Source: Methanosarcinaceae archaeon UBA470 (GTDB taxonomy: Archaea > Halobacteriota > Methanosarcinia > Methanosarcinales > Methanosarcinaceae). Taken from it: a stretch of 60,277 bases of DNA. Shown one piece after another: positions 17,441 through 27,093 of this stretch. The DNA lies in contig DAKU01000111.1 in assembly GCA_002508425.1 (NCBI GenBank), positions 9,129-69,405 on the forward strand, written 5' to 3'. The notes under the pieces were generated by a model that worked only from the letters and a program-made list of their open reading frames with translations, did no database searches and was not told the origin of the DNA. The position numbers and the translations under genes were made by a program. How positions within the stretch are numbered: position 1 is the stretch's first letter; every line of letters starts with the position of its first letter.

Positions 17441-18400
17441 TCAGGTCTCATTAGATTTCGTTGAATGCAGGTTCTCGAGTTTTTCAGGGTAAGGGTAGAA
17501 TAATGTTTGGTCTGCTAGGTAATCTACATGGAATTCTAAGATACGGGGGATCATGGCTTTCCTTAAATCCTCCAGGGATAGGCTACCTTTACGGTATTCT
17601 TCTATGCAGTTTAGTAGGTACTGCTTTTTTTCAGATTCCAGCCTGTGAGAAAAATATCCAAAAGCATGCATGAATGCATTGGCAAAATTGGCTCTTGAAG
17701 GTGGTACTAATGTCATTTCATGCAGTGTATTCACGTAAGCTGCAACTGTTTCAGCAAAATGCTGGTGTTTGTGGTCGGCCAGAGTTATTCCTAAAATCTT
17801 TACTTTTCTCTGGTCGTATGCCATGAGAAGCAGTTTATTGCGGGTTTGAAAATCGATGAGCTCCTGAATTGAATTATTGTGCAGTCTTAGGTTTGCATGC
17901 AGAAATATTCTTGTAACAAAATGCTCTCTGGCCTCAGAGTCCATGAGGGATGTTTCATCGATATGAGGTATGTCTCTTAATTGTTCCAATACTCCTTTTG
18001 CGAAGAGTCCAGTGCCATGTCTGTGCAAAGGTTCTTGTGCATCAGCAGATGCGAATACTTTTGTTGTTCCAAATCCGCATGAAGGGGACTTCGATTTAAG
18101 GACAAATCCATCAATATCCGGTAAGTTCTCTAGAAGTCCGTTGACAAAAACCTGCATTTTCCCAGTGAAGTCCTGACCTGTAGCAGGCTGTAATAGCCTC
18201 GTTTTTTCTCCATTGACCAGCCGGATGGGATATCGTGGCACTCCTAGTCCAATATCGCATTCAGGACATACTGTTATAAACTCCGCGAAAGGCTGCAGAT
18301 TCTTTACAATATCACAGGGAACCATCTGTCCATCATATCTGCAGTGTTCAAATCCCAAGCATTTGCTTATAACTAGTATGGGGCGGGGAAATGTATGGAT
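17441..18400 (-). CDS. DUF523/DUF1722 (YbgA-type) protein with a putative AUC start
   Basis: 319 codons. DUF523 domain (about 1-165): RPILVISKCLGF, CRYDG, CPECDIGLGVPR and SKSPSCGFG, all cysteine motifs intact. DUF1722 domain (about 180-305): KLLLMAYDQRKVKILG, FANAFMHAFGYF and FYPYPEKL. The function of this fusion is unknown; DUF523 is cysteine-rich and DUF1722 is linked to YbgA. The conserved N-terminus RPILVISKCLGF lies upstream of the first conventional start (TTG at 18358), which would remove the SKC cysteine. Going up the frame there is no ATG, GTG or TTG before a TAG; the codon 7 nt after a GGAGG (18412-18408) is ATC at 18400, giving M-HTFPRPILVISKCLGF. I take this as the start. Confidence 0.75.
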   Translation of the reverse strand: MHTFPRPILVISKCLGFEHCRYDGQMVPCDIVKNLQPFAEFITVCPECDIGLGVPRYPIRLVNGEKTRLLQPATGQDFTGKMQVFVNGLLENLPDIDGFVLKSKSPSCGFGTTKVFASADAQEPLHRHGTGLFAKGVLEQLRDIPHIDETSLMDSEAREHFVTRIFLHANLRLHNNSIQELIDFQTRNKLLLMAYDQRKVKILGITLADHKHQHFAETVAAYVNTLHEMTLVPPSRANFANAFMHAFGYFSHRLESEKKQYLLNCIEEYRKGSLSLEDLRKAMIPRILEFHVDYLADQTLFYPYPEKLENLHSTKSNET

Positions 18401-18969
18401 GTACTAGCCTCCTTTATATGGAATGAGTAGAAACGATATTTATATGTGGTGCAAAGCCGAATTGGATTTATATGTATAAATAGTAACATTTAACTTGAAT
18501 CAAAGCTTGAATAGAGAGCTCATGAAGACTATATTTGCTAACCGTTTTCACTGTCGAATACCTTTCATTTATACTTAGGTCAATTTATTGCAATCTCTTC
18601 TCAAGCTGCTACTCTAATGAACTTGATGGAGCTATTCATGTTTTTATTCTAACGTGGGACATAGAACATCACAAATGCATTTATTAGCGCAATTAAGGCA
18701 CCTATTACCTCATACTTGTCGGGTCTTCTCTAATCTACATAGCTATTAATAACCCAATGCAACTTTATTGTGTTAAGATTCACCACCTTGGGTAATATAT
18801 TTGAAAGTTGGATCGAGCTGTTCGCCCCAGAGTCTAGAGAAAGACATCACATATCCTTCCGAATGTTTCTTGAAGCTAATGAGTCACACACAAGATCATC
18901 TTTGAGGACACGGACTCAAAAGTAAGAACATAAACTAGTGTGGCAGTTAGTAAACAAACGATCACTTAG
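18401..18969. other. Gene-poor gap with no supported gene
   Basis: AT-rich and without a convincing gene. A short minus-strand frame near 18840-18765 (MSFSRLWGEQLDPTF) and another near 18740-18660 (RRPDKYEVIGALIALI) look like decayed coding sequence, but no family was recognised. It leads directly into the integrase remains. Confidence 0.4.
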
Positions 18970-19027
18970 ATGCTTGAGAAGGCGGATGTTCTTGAAAAAG
19001 CGTTGATACTTGCTCAACTCCGTTAGT
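18970..19027 (+). pseudogene. Fragment of a second integrase copy
   Basis: An 18-codon frame, MLEKADVLEKALILAQ then a stop, closely repeats MLDKADVLERALILGQ, an internal part of the catalytic domain of the integrase just downstream (about 19209-19256). It is out of order: catalytic-domain sequence precedes N-terminal-domain sequence. The simplest reading is that two integrase remnants were joined by recombination. Confidence 0.6.
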
Positions 19028-20178
19028 CCAAAAACCAACAAGCCATACTCCAATGGTACCATCGGAATCTACATCAGCGACATCTCCTCATTTTATGAGT
19101 TCTACGGTTTCACCATCCCTCGCAGAGTAAAGAAATTTGATTGGGAGACTCCCGATGAAAAGGTCAATACCCACTGTGAGCCTGACTTTGACAAACAAAT
19201 CATCACTGATATGCTCGATAAAGCCGACGTCCTCGAAAGAGCTCTCATCCTCGGTCAAGCCTCATCCGGACTTTCCAACAGTGATTTATTAAATCTCCGT
19301 ATTGAGGCCTTCAAAAACGGTCTCCACCCTTCAGGCATCACCGTTCTCAAGAATATGATCCGACAAAAGATGCGAAAGAAGACCCCTGTTAAATTCATCA
19401 CCTTCTTCTCCAAAGAAGCCACTGAAGCAATCAACGCTTATCTCGAATACCGCAATACTCCGCCAATCCAACCCACCCCATCATCAACCACCGCCTATGA
19501 AAGGCGTAAAGTAATTTCCGATAAAAATTACATCTTTGTAAAGGGCGCATAAGCGACCCCGCCACAAAGAGACGAAACGGTAAATCTGTCCAAAATACAA
19601 GAGACAAAGACCGTTATAGACGACTCAACGTAGATGCCATTTATGAAATGTACAATCGTTTATACCCATGCGAGAAAGAACACTCTGACTGGAACTCAGT
19701 TAGAGGTCACCTGCTTCGCAAGTTTTTCCACAATGTGCTTATCAAAAATGTAGTTCAAAAAGAATATGCTGAAACCATGATGGTTCACTCCCTTGGAGGT
19801 TCTAGGGACCGCTACTACCAACCTGACATCAACCTCCTAATCGAATCCTGCTTGAAATGCGAAGATGACCTTACCTTCACCAACAAGGAGCTATTGAAGG
19901 AGGCAAAGGAAGAGCTCAAGGATATAGAGAATTTGAAGGCTGAAAATACAGATATGAAAGAACACATCCAGAAACAGCATGACCAACTCTTTATGATATC
20001 CGAGGAACTCAAGCAGTTTCAGGAAGAGTTCGATGAGGTTAAAAGGGAAAGAGAAGAGAATAAGAAGGCTCTTGCTCTAGTCAACATCTGGAAGAAGGAA
20101 GAGGCAGCAGGTCTTACAAACGTGCAGAAAACATTGGAGAAGAAGGCAAGTGAAATTATCTATTTAGAAAATAGCTGA
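19010..20178 (+). pseudogene. Tyrosine recombinase (integrase), 5'-truncated and frameshifted
   Basis: Two reading frames together make one integrase. The first (19010-19552) has the end of the core-binding domain (GIYISDISSFYEFYG) and the first catalytic part with Arg in LLNLRIEAF. The second supplies HLLRKFF, VHSLGGSRDRYY with the nucleophilic tyrosine, then a C-terminal coiled coil rich in Glu/Lys. The second frame is open upstream to about 19547 (GRISDPATKRRNGK), so a single -1 shift at the AAAGGG near 19543 would join them. All catalytic residues survive. The N-terminal 60-80 residues of a typical archaeal integrase are missing at the junction with the fragment at 18970. A non-functional remnant is most likely. 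Confidence 0.82.
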
Positions 20179-20200
20179 ACTTTCTCTATTTTGATTTTAA

Positions 20201-20443
20201 TCAACCTATACTATTCTTCCTTTTCACATCCTTGATTGATTTAAGCTTCATACTTTGTTTATTTAGAATAGAGGATTGAAGGAAGACCACTTTATGTACC
20301 ATTTCTACATTCAATTTTTGTATTTCATTTTCTTTCTCATTTAAGGCAGCAACGATGGTGCAATATACTTTTCTGTGAATAATAATGGTTGATGATGGTG
20401 TCAGATGTGCTTCATGAACGTTTATACAGAGACAGAATATCAT
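20201..20443 (-). CDS. Hypothetical protein, downstream partner
   Basis: 80 residues, no recognised family. It starts with an ATG overlapping the stop of the upstream 97-residue frame (ATGA). The beginning reads MIFCLCINVHEAHLTPSS; the frame is open a little above the ATG, where it reads NFKDMIF. The two frames could be translationally coupled genes or one gene split by a frameshift in the TTTT run at about 20450. It sits next to the integrase remains, so it may be cargo of the lost element. Confidence 0.35.
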   Translation of the reverse strand: MIFCLCINVHEAHLTPSSTIIIHRKVYCTIVAALNEKENEIQKLNVEMVHKVVFLQSSILNKQSMKLKSIKDVKRKNSIG

Positions 20444-20733
20444 ATCTTTAAAATTGTCTTTACCTTTGTAAAGATAGAAATCTTCTTTTCCATTTTTGCT
20501 TTAGAGCCAGTTGTCACAATGCTCGATGATTGAGCATATGAAATCCGTTTTATCATTTCAATTGGATTTCCAAGAACTATGGCATTATCCAAATAATCAT
20601 TATCTTGTAACAATGGAACATTTGCGGATGGTATTTCCGAAGGGTCCGAAATGTAACCATTTAGTTTATCGTTACCAATTAAAAGGCTATAATGAACATT
20701 TTCTTTTTGTTCTTGAACTATGCTGGTATTCAT
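20440..20733 (-). CDS. Hypothetical protein, upstream partner
   Basis: 97 residues, no recognised family or membrane segment; opens MNTSIVQEQKENVHYSLLIG and ends SIFTKVKTILKI. It is low in G+C relative to the housekeeping genes. See the overlapping frame at 20201 for the possibility that both are one broken gene. Confidence 0.4.
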   Translation of the reverse strand: MNTSIVQEQKENVHYSLLIGNDKLNGYISDPSEIPSANVPLLQDNDYLDNAIVLGNPIEMIKRISYAQSSSIVTTGSKAKMEKKISIFTKVKTILKI

Positions 20734-20949
20734 TTATAATCTACCATAAAATAAGCATGCAAATATTGTACATAAATTTGATGTATATATATTTTATAGA
20801 TCTATAGTGTTCAAATAATAGGGAAATACAAGCTTATCACTTTTGGTAAGAAAAAGAATGGATAACATCCATTCTGTCAAATATTCTCAATATGCTATAC
20901 TTTCACTGAATACTATAATGAATTCTTTTAAGTAATATTCTTTTTTACA

Positions 20950-21273
20950 CATGTTTATGGCAATTATGGCAGGATCTGCTCATAACAACCCTGAAAATAT
21001 GGCCTTGAATCCAAACACACCTGCCAACGAATGCAGGCATTTTGAACAAAATCAAGTTACACTTCAGACTTTCTTATTAAAACCAATAGAATCCCCAAAT
21101 TAAACTTTACTGCAAAGCGTTTAGAAAAATCCGGCTGGAAACCAGCTTACTGTCCCCGTCCTGAAAAAGTCGTGATTCCTAATAAAAAGTCAATCAAAAA
21201 ACAAGTAACTCCGTCATCGCCCTTTGCTAAACGTGTCAAATTCATTACTGCAAGAATTGGAAAGATAATGTAA
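20950..21273 (+). pseudogene. Decayed coding sequence
   Basis: Two adjoining plus-strand frames look protein-like. The first, from an ATG near 20957, reads MAIMAGSAHNNPENMAL to a stop at about 21103. The second is open from about 21045 to 21273 without a start codon and includes KLNFTAKRLEKSGWKPAYC and KKQVTPSSPFAKRVKF. No family was recognised. The rest of 20734-21468 is AT-rich and holds only the probable promoter of the disaggregatase-like gene. Confidence 0.35.
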
Positions 21274-21468
21274 AGGTAAGAGTAATATTTGCATAGTAAA
21301 AAGGATTTGTAGATGGGCCTCTAATTGAAAATTGCTCATATATTACAACAATTTAATCTGTATTAATAACTAAATTATATTTTTAGAAATTAATATATAT
21401 AGGTCGTTTTTATATCAATATATTTGCTTTTACTCCTATTAAGTTCAAGAAAAATATAGGGGACAAAT

Positions 21469-24400
21469 ATGTTTGAATATATTTATAAAAAACTCAATAA
21501 AGGCTTCGGTTTGCATAGGTGGTCTAAATCTCGTCACATCATACTGATTGCATTATATGCATTAGGTTTTGATTTTCAAATAGTCATTTCATTACTATCT
21601 GCTGTTATAACAAAATACTCTCAATTTATACCTAAATATAAATGCAGCACATATATACCAAAAATAGGTTGTTCTCTTCTTATCCTTTCAATTTCCATAG
21701 TATGCTTTTCAGTTGTCGGATCTGGTATATCCTCGGCAGCAACCGTATATGTCGGTACAAGCAGCACAAGCGGAACCGTAAACTACCAATGTGACGGAAC
21801 AAATGATCATATCGAAATTAACAAAGCTCTTGCATATATAGACAGCCAGGGTGGCGGTACTGTATATTTGAGAGGGCCTAATACATACTGGATAGACAGC
21901 ACTCTGAACATCGGTGCTAATACAATACTTACAGGCGATTCAACCGCTGAAATAAAACTTGTTGCAAATGCAGGCTGGTCCAGTGAAGTGCCTATAATCG
22001 CAAACATTGGAACAGATGGTGGTATCACAATCACAGGTTTCACTATCGATGGAAACAGTGCGAATCAGGCGGTATCTCTTGGATCTGGATATTACAATAT
22101 GATGGCTTTTGATGGCGGCGACAACATCGAAGTGTCTGATATGCGTCTTGAATGGGGATGTGGCGATGGATTACAGGTAAGAAAAGCCGATAACATTGAA
22201 TTCACTAACAATGATGTGTACAAGGTAGGCCATGATGCGCTTTATGCGCTTGGATGCAGCAATGTCGAATTCGCTTATAATACTGTTTTCACACGAACAA
22301 ATAGTGCATGCAGGTATTCAGATGGTTGTACAGATTCCACCATTCATGACAACCTGATATATTCTTCTCTTTCTGATGGGTCAACAGGCCCTGCAATTCA
22401 GATAGGTACTTCTTCCACATCCAGTTGTGTGTTTGATGATATAGAAATATACAACAACCGCATCCACAACATTAAAGGTGCAGGTATCTGGATGTCTGCA
22501 AACTACCAGGATAATGCAATCCATGCTAAGGATGTATATATCCACCACAATACCTTTACAAAAGTTGGACAGTACTCAAGTAATACTGGTTTTAGTAACG
22601 CTGCTATTGTTTTGGGTGATTTTGACAATACTATCATAGAGAACAACGTTTTTGATGATGGCGGACATGCTGCGGTGAAGTATTTCCTGAGGTCCGGAAG
22701 ACGCCAGCAACAGACTCAACTCACAACTTATGTCAGGAACAACATAATCATGAACAGTGATGGTGTTTCCTCTATCACCGGATCCGGTGTGGGTATCTGG
22801 AATACCAATCCAACTTACTCTAAGTTTGTAGTCCAAAACAATGATATTTATAACAACAAGAACGGTCAAACTTATGGCAGCGGATTTACAATGAGCAACA
22901 ACCTTAATGTTGATCCATCATGCGTTGATTCAACAAATTCAAACGCTGGTTCCCGTGACTACCACCTTAAGAGTAAAGCAGGCCACTATTCAAACGGTAA
23001 ATGGATAGCAGATTCCTCATCAAGTACGTTGATTGATGCAGGATATTCAGTTTCATCCTACAGCAGTGAACCATCACCTAACGGTGGCAGGATAAACATT
23101 GGCAGATATGGTAATACTGCACAGGCATCCAGAAGTGGCTCTGTGGTTTCAAATGAGATTGATGCTGAGCCGGTTGCCAATGCAGGTTCTGATAAGACCT
23201 CTACTGTTAGCTCAGCTGTTAGTTTTGATGGCAGTTCTTCCACCGACGATAAAGGAATAGCCCTTTATTCATGGGACTTTGATGCTTCAAACGGTATAAC
23301 GTCTGAAGCAACCGGCAAAACAGCCACAAAAACATATGCAACTGCGGGAACATACATTGTAACACTAACTGTCATCGATACGAGTGGACAGAAATCATTA
23401 GATACTTTGAAAGTAGTTGTAAGCACTACGGCAGTAGCTTCAACAGGTTCTGTTACTCTTATGCCGACCTATGACAATAGGTTACGTGAACTGGCTCCAA
23501 CTACTGTTTTTTCCGGTTCTAATTATATAGATATTGGAAAAAGTACAGGCATTAGCAGGGGTTTAATTTCTTTCGACCTGAGTTCATTCAAAACAACAGA
23601 TACAATATCCAAGGCAATGCTTTCACTCTATTGGTATTATCCGGCAGGTAACACCCGTACATCCGATAGTGTAGCTGAAGTTTACAGGCCAGCTGCATGG
23701 GATCCAAAGCATGTGAGCTGGAATTATCGTGCCTCTGGCACTCTCTGGAGCAATGCCGGAGGAAACTGGTATGATAAGAACGGCATTGTCCAGGGAAGTA
23801 CACCATATGCAACTCTTACGTTCCCTGCCAGCACAGTACCTGATAACAAATACTATGACTTTGATGTGACACAGCTTGTGCAGGAATATGTAAGTGGCAA
23901 GTACACGAACACTGGTTTCTTCATCAAGGCAAAGACAGAAAGCGGTAACTACATTGCGTTCTATAGTAACGAATGGTCTAACGCTGCTCAGAAGCCGAAA
24001 TTAACTATTACAACTTCAGCCGTTACAAATCAAGTGGATAATGCGCCAGTAGCTAATGCGGGCTCAGATAAGGCAGCAACTATAGGTTCTGTGGTTAGCT
24101 TTGATGGCAGTGCTTCCACTGATGATAAAGGTCTAGCCCTTTATTCGTGGGACTTTGATGCGTCAAATGGTATAACGGCTGAAGCAATGGGGCAAACAGC
24201 TACTAAAACATATACCACTGCAGGCGAATATACTGTAACTCTCATAGTTACAGACACCAGCGGACAGAGATCCACAGACACATTAAAAGTGTCTATTACC
24301 GATTCGGCAACTTCTGGAGATAATCCACCTATTGCAAATGCAGGTTCCGATAAGACGGTTTCCGTGGGCTCCACAGTTAGTTTCTCTGGTAGCCTGTCTA

Positions 24401-24585
24401 CGGATGATGTCGGTATCGTTTCATACAGATGGGATTTTGATGCGTCAAATGGTGTAAGCACTGAAGCAACGGGTATGAAAGCTACTAAGAAATATACAAA
24501 AGCAGGCACGTATACTGTAACCTTGATTGTCATTGATGCAAAGGGACAGAAGGACCTGGATACTCTAACAGTGAGCGTAAAATAA
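21469..24585 (+). CDS. Disaggregatase-like secreted protein (beta-helix, DNRLRE, PKD modules)
   Basis: 1038 residues. A long N-terminus ends in a membrane segment at about 70-92 (LLILSISIVCFSVVG) followed by SSAA, a likely signal cleavage site. Residues 95-545 form a right-handed parallel beta-helix (repeats such as NIEFTNNDVYKVG and NVEFAYNTVF). Next come a PKD domain (about 565-645, ending LDTLKVVVS), a DNRLRE (disaggregatase-repeat) domain of about 200 residues starting MPTYDNRLRE, and two further PKD domains to the C-terminus. This module set is that of Methanosarcina disaggregatase and related surface polysaccharide-active proteins, which break down the methanochondroitin matrix. Substrate is inferred from family; the upstream leader is longer than usual and the true start may be later. 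A hairpin terminator overlaps the 3' end. Confidence 0.8.
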   Translation: MFEYIYKKLNKGFGLHRWSKSRHIILIALYALGFDFQIVISLLSAVITKYSQFIPKYKCSTYIPKIGCSLLILSISIVCFSVVGSGISSAATVYVGTSSTSGTVNYQCDGTNDHIEINKALAYIDSQGGGTVYLRGPNTYWIDSTLNIGANTILTGDSTAEIKLVANAGWSSEVPIIANIGTDGGITITGFTIDGNSANQAVSLGSGYYNMMAFDGGDNIEVSDMRLEWGCGDGLQVRKADNIEFTNNDVYKVGHDALYALGCSNVEFAYNTVFTRTNSACRYSDGCTDSTIHDNLIYSSLSDGSTGPAIQIGTSSTSSCVFDDIEIYNNRIHNIKGAGIWMSANYQDNAIHAKDVYIHHNTFTKVGQYSSNTGFSNAAIVLGDFDNTIIENNVFDDGGHAAVKYFLRSGRRQQQTQLTTYVRNNIIMNSDGVSSITGSGVGIWNTNPTYSKFVVQNNDIYNNKNGQTYGSGFTMSNNLNVDPSCVDSTNSNAGSRDYHLKSKAGHYSNGKWIADSSSSTLIDAGYSVSSYSSEPSPNGGRINIGRYGNTAQASRSGSVVSNEIDAEPVANAGSDKTSTVSSAVSFDGSSSTDDKGIALYSWDFDASNGITSEATGKTATKTYATAGTYIVTLTVIDTSGQKSLDTLKVVVSTTAVASTGSVTLMPTYDNRLRELAPTTVFSGSNYIDIGKSTGISRGLISFDLSSFKTTDTISKAMLSLYWYYPAGNTRTSDSVAEVYRPAAWDPKHVSWNYRASGTLWSNAGGNWYDKNGIVQGSTPYATLTFPASTVPDNKYYDFDVTQLVQEYVSGKYTNTGFFIKAKTESGNYIAFYSNEWSNAAQKPKLTITTSAVTNQVDNAPVANAGSDKAATIGSVVSFDGSASTDDKGLALYSWDFDASNGITAEAMGQTATKTYTTAGEYTVTLIVTDTSGQRSTDTLKVSITDSATSGDNPPIANAGSDKTVSVGSTVSFSGSLSTDDVGIVSYRWDFDASNGVSTEATGMKATKKYTKAGTYTVTLIVIDAKGQKDLDTLTVSVK

Positions 24586-24606
24586 TCTGCTCACTTTATT
24601 TTTATC
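24570..24606 (+). terminator. Terminator overlapping the disaggregatase-like gene end
   Basis: AGTGAGC / GCTCACT arms with a 12-nt loop that includes the stop codon, followed by a T-rich tract. Confidence 0.6.
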
Positions 24607-24740
24607 CATATTGGTAAGTTTTGCGACTTACTCAATATATTCTATTTTTTGTACTGGACAATAAGCAACGATCGATAAATAATAGCATTTAGGGAGCATT
24701 CTCAAAGAGAAACATTAAAAAAGAAATAATACAGATGGTT

Positions 24741-25814
24741 TTACTTTTTCTGATTGAGATCTGAATTCATGTTAATGGACATTTCCGCTATATCGGCACT
24801 ATATTCAGAAATTCTCTTAAGGCTTTCTCTAATGACATCCATTTGCATAGGGGAGCAGTGAGGCGCTTTCTGCTCATGGTTTATTACAGTATAGCCCTCA
24901 AACCTTCTTGCAGAATTGATGACTTTATTGGAGTAATTAATGTCATTTTCTTCAAGTGCCCTGAAAGAGTCTGCGAAAACCTTCTGTACAAAAGCACCCA
25001 TTGCAAAGATATCATCTTTTTCAGGAACTATAGCATCCATAATAATGATCTGTTGTGCTATTCTCTCCACATGATCTCCTATACGTTCGATGATCTTTGT
25101 GACAAGCCTGTAACTGAGGCATTGGTGGGGCCTTTCTATGCCTATCTTTTCTGCAACTTTTGGATCTTCCACTGCAACTTTCAGTTGCCTTACAGTAAGA
25201 AGATAAAATCTGTCGACTTCATTATCACGGTTGATAATATCCTCTGCAAGTTCCATATCATGTGTCTTAAGGGAAACCATAGCATCCTCAAGCATGGAAT
25301 TAATTAACCTTGACATGTTCTGGAGAGCCTTTTTCAGAGGCAATTCCTGATAATTCATCAGGCTTTGCAATAATATTTCGTTCCTTGATTCTTCAATGAC
25401 CTCAATGCCAATCAGACGCTTGCGGATCACATCCTTGAAGAACTTGCGATCCTGAGCATGGAAGCCTTTATTTGAAACAAGCCTGATGAGGTCATAACCG
25501 GCCAGATAATGCGATACAAGTATCCTGAAATTGTCCTCTGGCATGTCTTCAGATGAAATCTCCATGGTAGATTCCAGCTTCTTGTTTTCAGTGCTCATAT
25601 TAGCAGACAGGATAAGAGTGTAATCGCTACGCGGTATAAGTGTCAAAGAATCACCGTGGCTAAGATTACACCCTCTTATCCATTTAATAGGCAAAGAGAC
25701 AATATATGTAGAGCCGCCTGTTAGCTGTATCTTCCTCTGTTCGTAGTCTATGTCAATACACTCCGTGTATAGTGGATAGGTTTGATAGGTTAAGCATAAT
25801 CTCCAATTATGCAA
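24741..25814 (-). CDS. phoU: PhoU-type regulator with AbrB/SpoVT-like N-terminal domain (first copy)
   Basis: 357 residues as opened by a TTG at 25814. The N-terminal swapped-hairpin DNA-binding-like segment (YEQRKIQLTGGSTYIVSLP, KWIRGCNLSHGDSLTLIP) is followed by two PhoU three-helix repeats with acidic metal-binding motifs (NRDNEVDRFYLL near 195, and RIGDHVERIAQQI near 243). PhoU proteins link phosphate availability to PstSCAB and, in this archaeal fusion, probably to DNA binding. No Shine-Dalgarno precedes the TTG. By alignment with the paralogue at 42117 (METRKVQVTGKST) the protein should begin at DYEQRKIQLTGG; the preceding codon is ATA at 25751 with GGAG 9 nt upstream, so an AUA start (336 residues) is possible. 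Confidence 0.85.
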   Translation of the reverse strand: MHNWRLCLTYQTYPLYTECIDIDYEQRKIQLTGGSTYIVSLPIKWIRGCNLSHGDSLTLIPRSDYTLILSANMSTENKKLESTMEISSEDMPEDNFRILVSHYLAGYDLIRLVSNKGFHAQDRKFFKDVIRKRLIGIEVIEESRNEILLQSLMNYQELPLKKALQNMSRLINSMLEDAMVSLKTHDMELAEDIINRDNEVDRFYLLTVRQLKVAVEDPKVAEKIGIERPHQCLSYRLVTKIIERIGDHVERIAQQIIIMDAIVPEKDDIFAMGAFVQKVFADSFRALEENDINYSNKVINSARRFEGYTVINHEQKAPHCSPMQMDVIRESLKRISEYSADIAEMSINMNSDLNQKK

Positions 25815-25835
25815 TCTGAAGCATAAATCATAAAC

Positions 25836-27002
25836 TTACTTTATGACTATAGCTCCTGAAACATCGCTCAGTCTGGAAACCATGCCAGTGTCATCAATTA
25901 GTTTTAGGTCTACGGTAAGATTAGATGTGTTATTGGGATTATATCTAACGATAATTCCAGATAGTTCAGAGGAATAGTTCGTACTGTTTATCGTACTGTT
26001 TACGGACCATTTGTAAGCAACTATATATCCGTCAGTATCAAAAGAGCCTGATGCGTCAAGAATCAAATATGGCTGAAGCGTTCCATTCCTGTATTCTGTA
26101 TAGTAATTGACCTTTGCCATGGGTACTGGCGGAGTAAAGAATTTCTCGAAGGTATTGATATACGATGTCATTACCTTGATCTGTACCGGCTGGTTATTCT
26201 TTATAAACACTGGTTTCATGAATGGTTCCATTGATAAGTTATACTTGAGCGTGTAATTAGTATTGTTGCCCAGATTTCCTCCTGCAAGAGAACCAAACAA
26301 AGTGATAGTCCCTTCAGTTAGATCGAGATCAAAATCGCCTAGTGTTGCATTTATTGTACTATTAAATAACTCTGTTTTAACAATGGATTCCGGAAAAGCA
26401 GAGAGAGAATATATTTCGCGAATGTTATTATTAAGCGGTATAGTATAGTTCTTACTTGTATTATTCCATCCGGATGTGCTTATCTCTTCGCTTGACAGAA
26501 TTGTGATATTAGAGAAATTGAGGCAGATACTAACTGTTTTCTGTGCAGGGATCTTAATCATCCTATTATAATTGTATACTACGGGATAGCTTCCCTCTTT
26601 TTCTATCGCGTTTGAGCTATTATATACCATGAAATTAGTTGCATAGACATCGTTAAAACTAATGCCTTTGATCGATGAGTCTTCAGTGTTGAGATTAAGC
26701 AAAGTGAGTTTAGCACTCTCCCACTGGGAAGTAGTTTCGTTTATCGTGGGCTGTATAGATACTATCTTTATATCCTCATTTGCAACTGTAATACGATATT
26801 CTTCTCGTTCCATGGCATCTTTCTGCATCGCAGAAACCATTACTGCTATGCCTGAAGCTACAGTAATGGTGATCAAAATCAACATTAGCGTACCGAACAC
26901 AACTGTAACTGCGTTATCATCTTTGATACCAAGAAATCTCATCATACCAGCCATCTTTGATTTAGAAGAACCGGGCAGATATATACCTTCCCTGCATATC
27001 AT
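25836..27002 (-). CDS. Pilin-like surface protein with class III signal segment and PKD-like C-terminus
   Basis: 388 residues as opened. The segment GIKDDNAVTVVFGTLMLILITITVASG is an archaeal pilin N-terminus: a D/N-rich motif, a likely prepilin-peptidase cleavage between Ala and Val, and a hydrophobic helix. The exterior has about twenty N-glycosylation sequons, and the last 110 residues resemble a PKD/Ig-like fold (ILDASGSFDTDGYIVAYKWS). The true start may be one of the Met residues at 17-21, because class III leaders are short. The gene lies 21 nt upstream of the PhoU gene on the same strand, so pilin and regulator are probably co-transcribed. Confidence 0.78.
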   Translation of the reverse strand: MICREGIYLPGSSKSKMAGMMRFLGIKDDNAVTVVFGTLMLILITITVASGIAVMVSAMQKDAMEREEYRITVANEDIKIVSIQPTINETTSQWESAKLTLLNLNTEDSSIKGISFNDVYATNFMVYNSSNAIEKEGSYPVVYNYNRMIKIPAQKTVSICLNFSNITILSSEEISTSGWNNTSKNYTIPLNNNIREIYSLSAFPESIVKTELFNSTINATLGDFDLDLTEGTITLFGSLAGGNLGNNTNYTLKYNLSMEPFMKPVFIKNNQPVQIKVMTSYINTFEKFFTPPVPMAKVNYYTEYRNGTLQPYLILDASGSFDTDGYIVAYKWSVNSTINSTNYSSELSGIIVRYNPNNTSNLTVDLKLIDDTGMVSRLSDVSGAIVIK

Positions 27003-27093
27003 ATATAGTATTCTGTAAGCAATATAGATTAAATATTCATATATAAACTAAAGATAGCATTTTTAAGTAACATACTTTGCCAGTAAGTAACCA

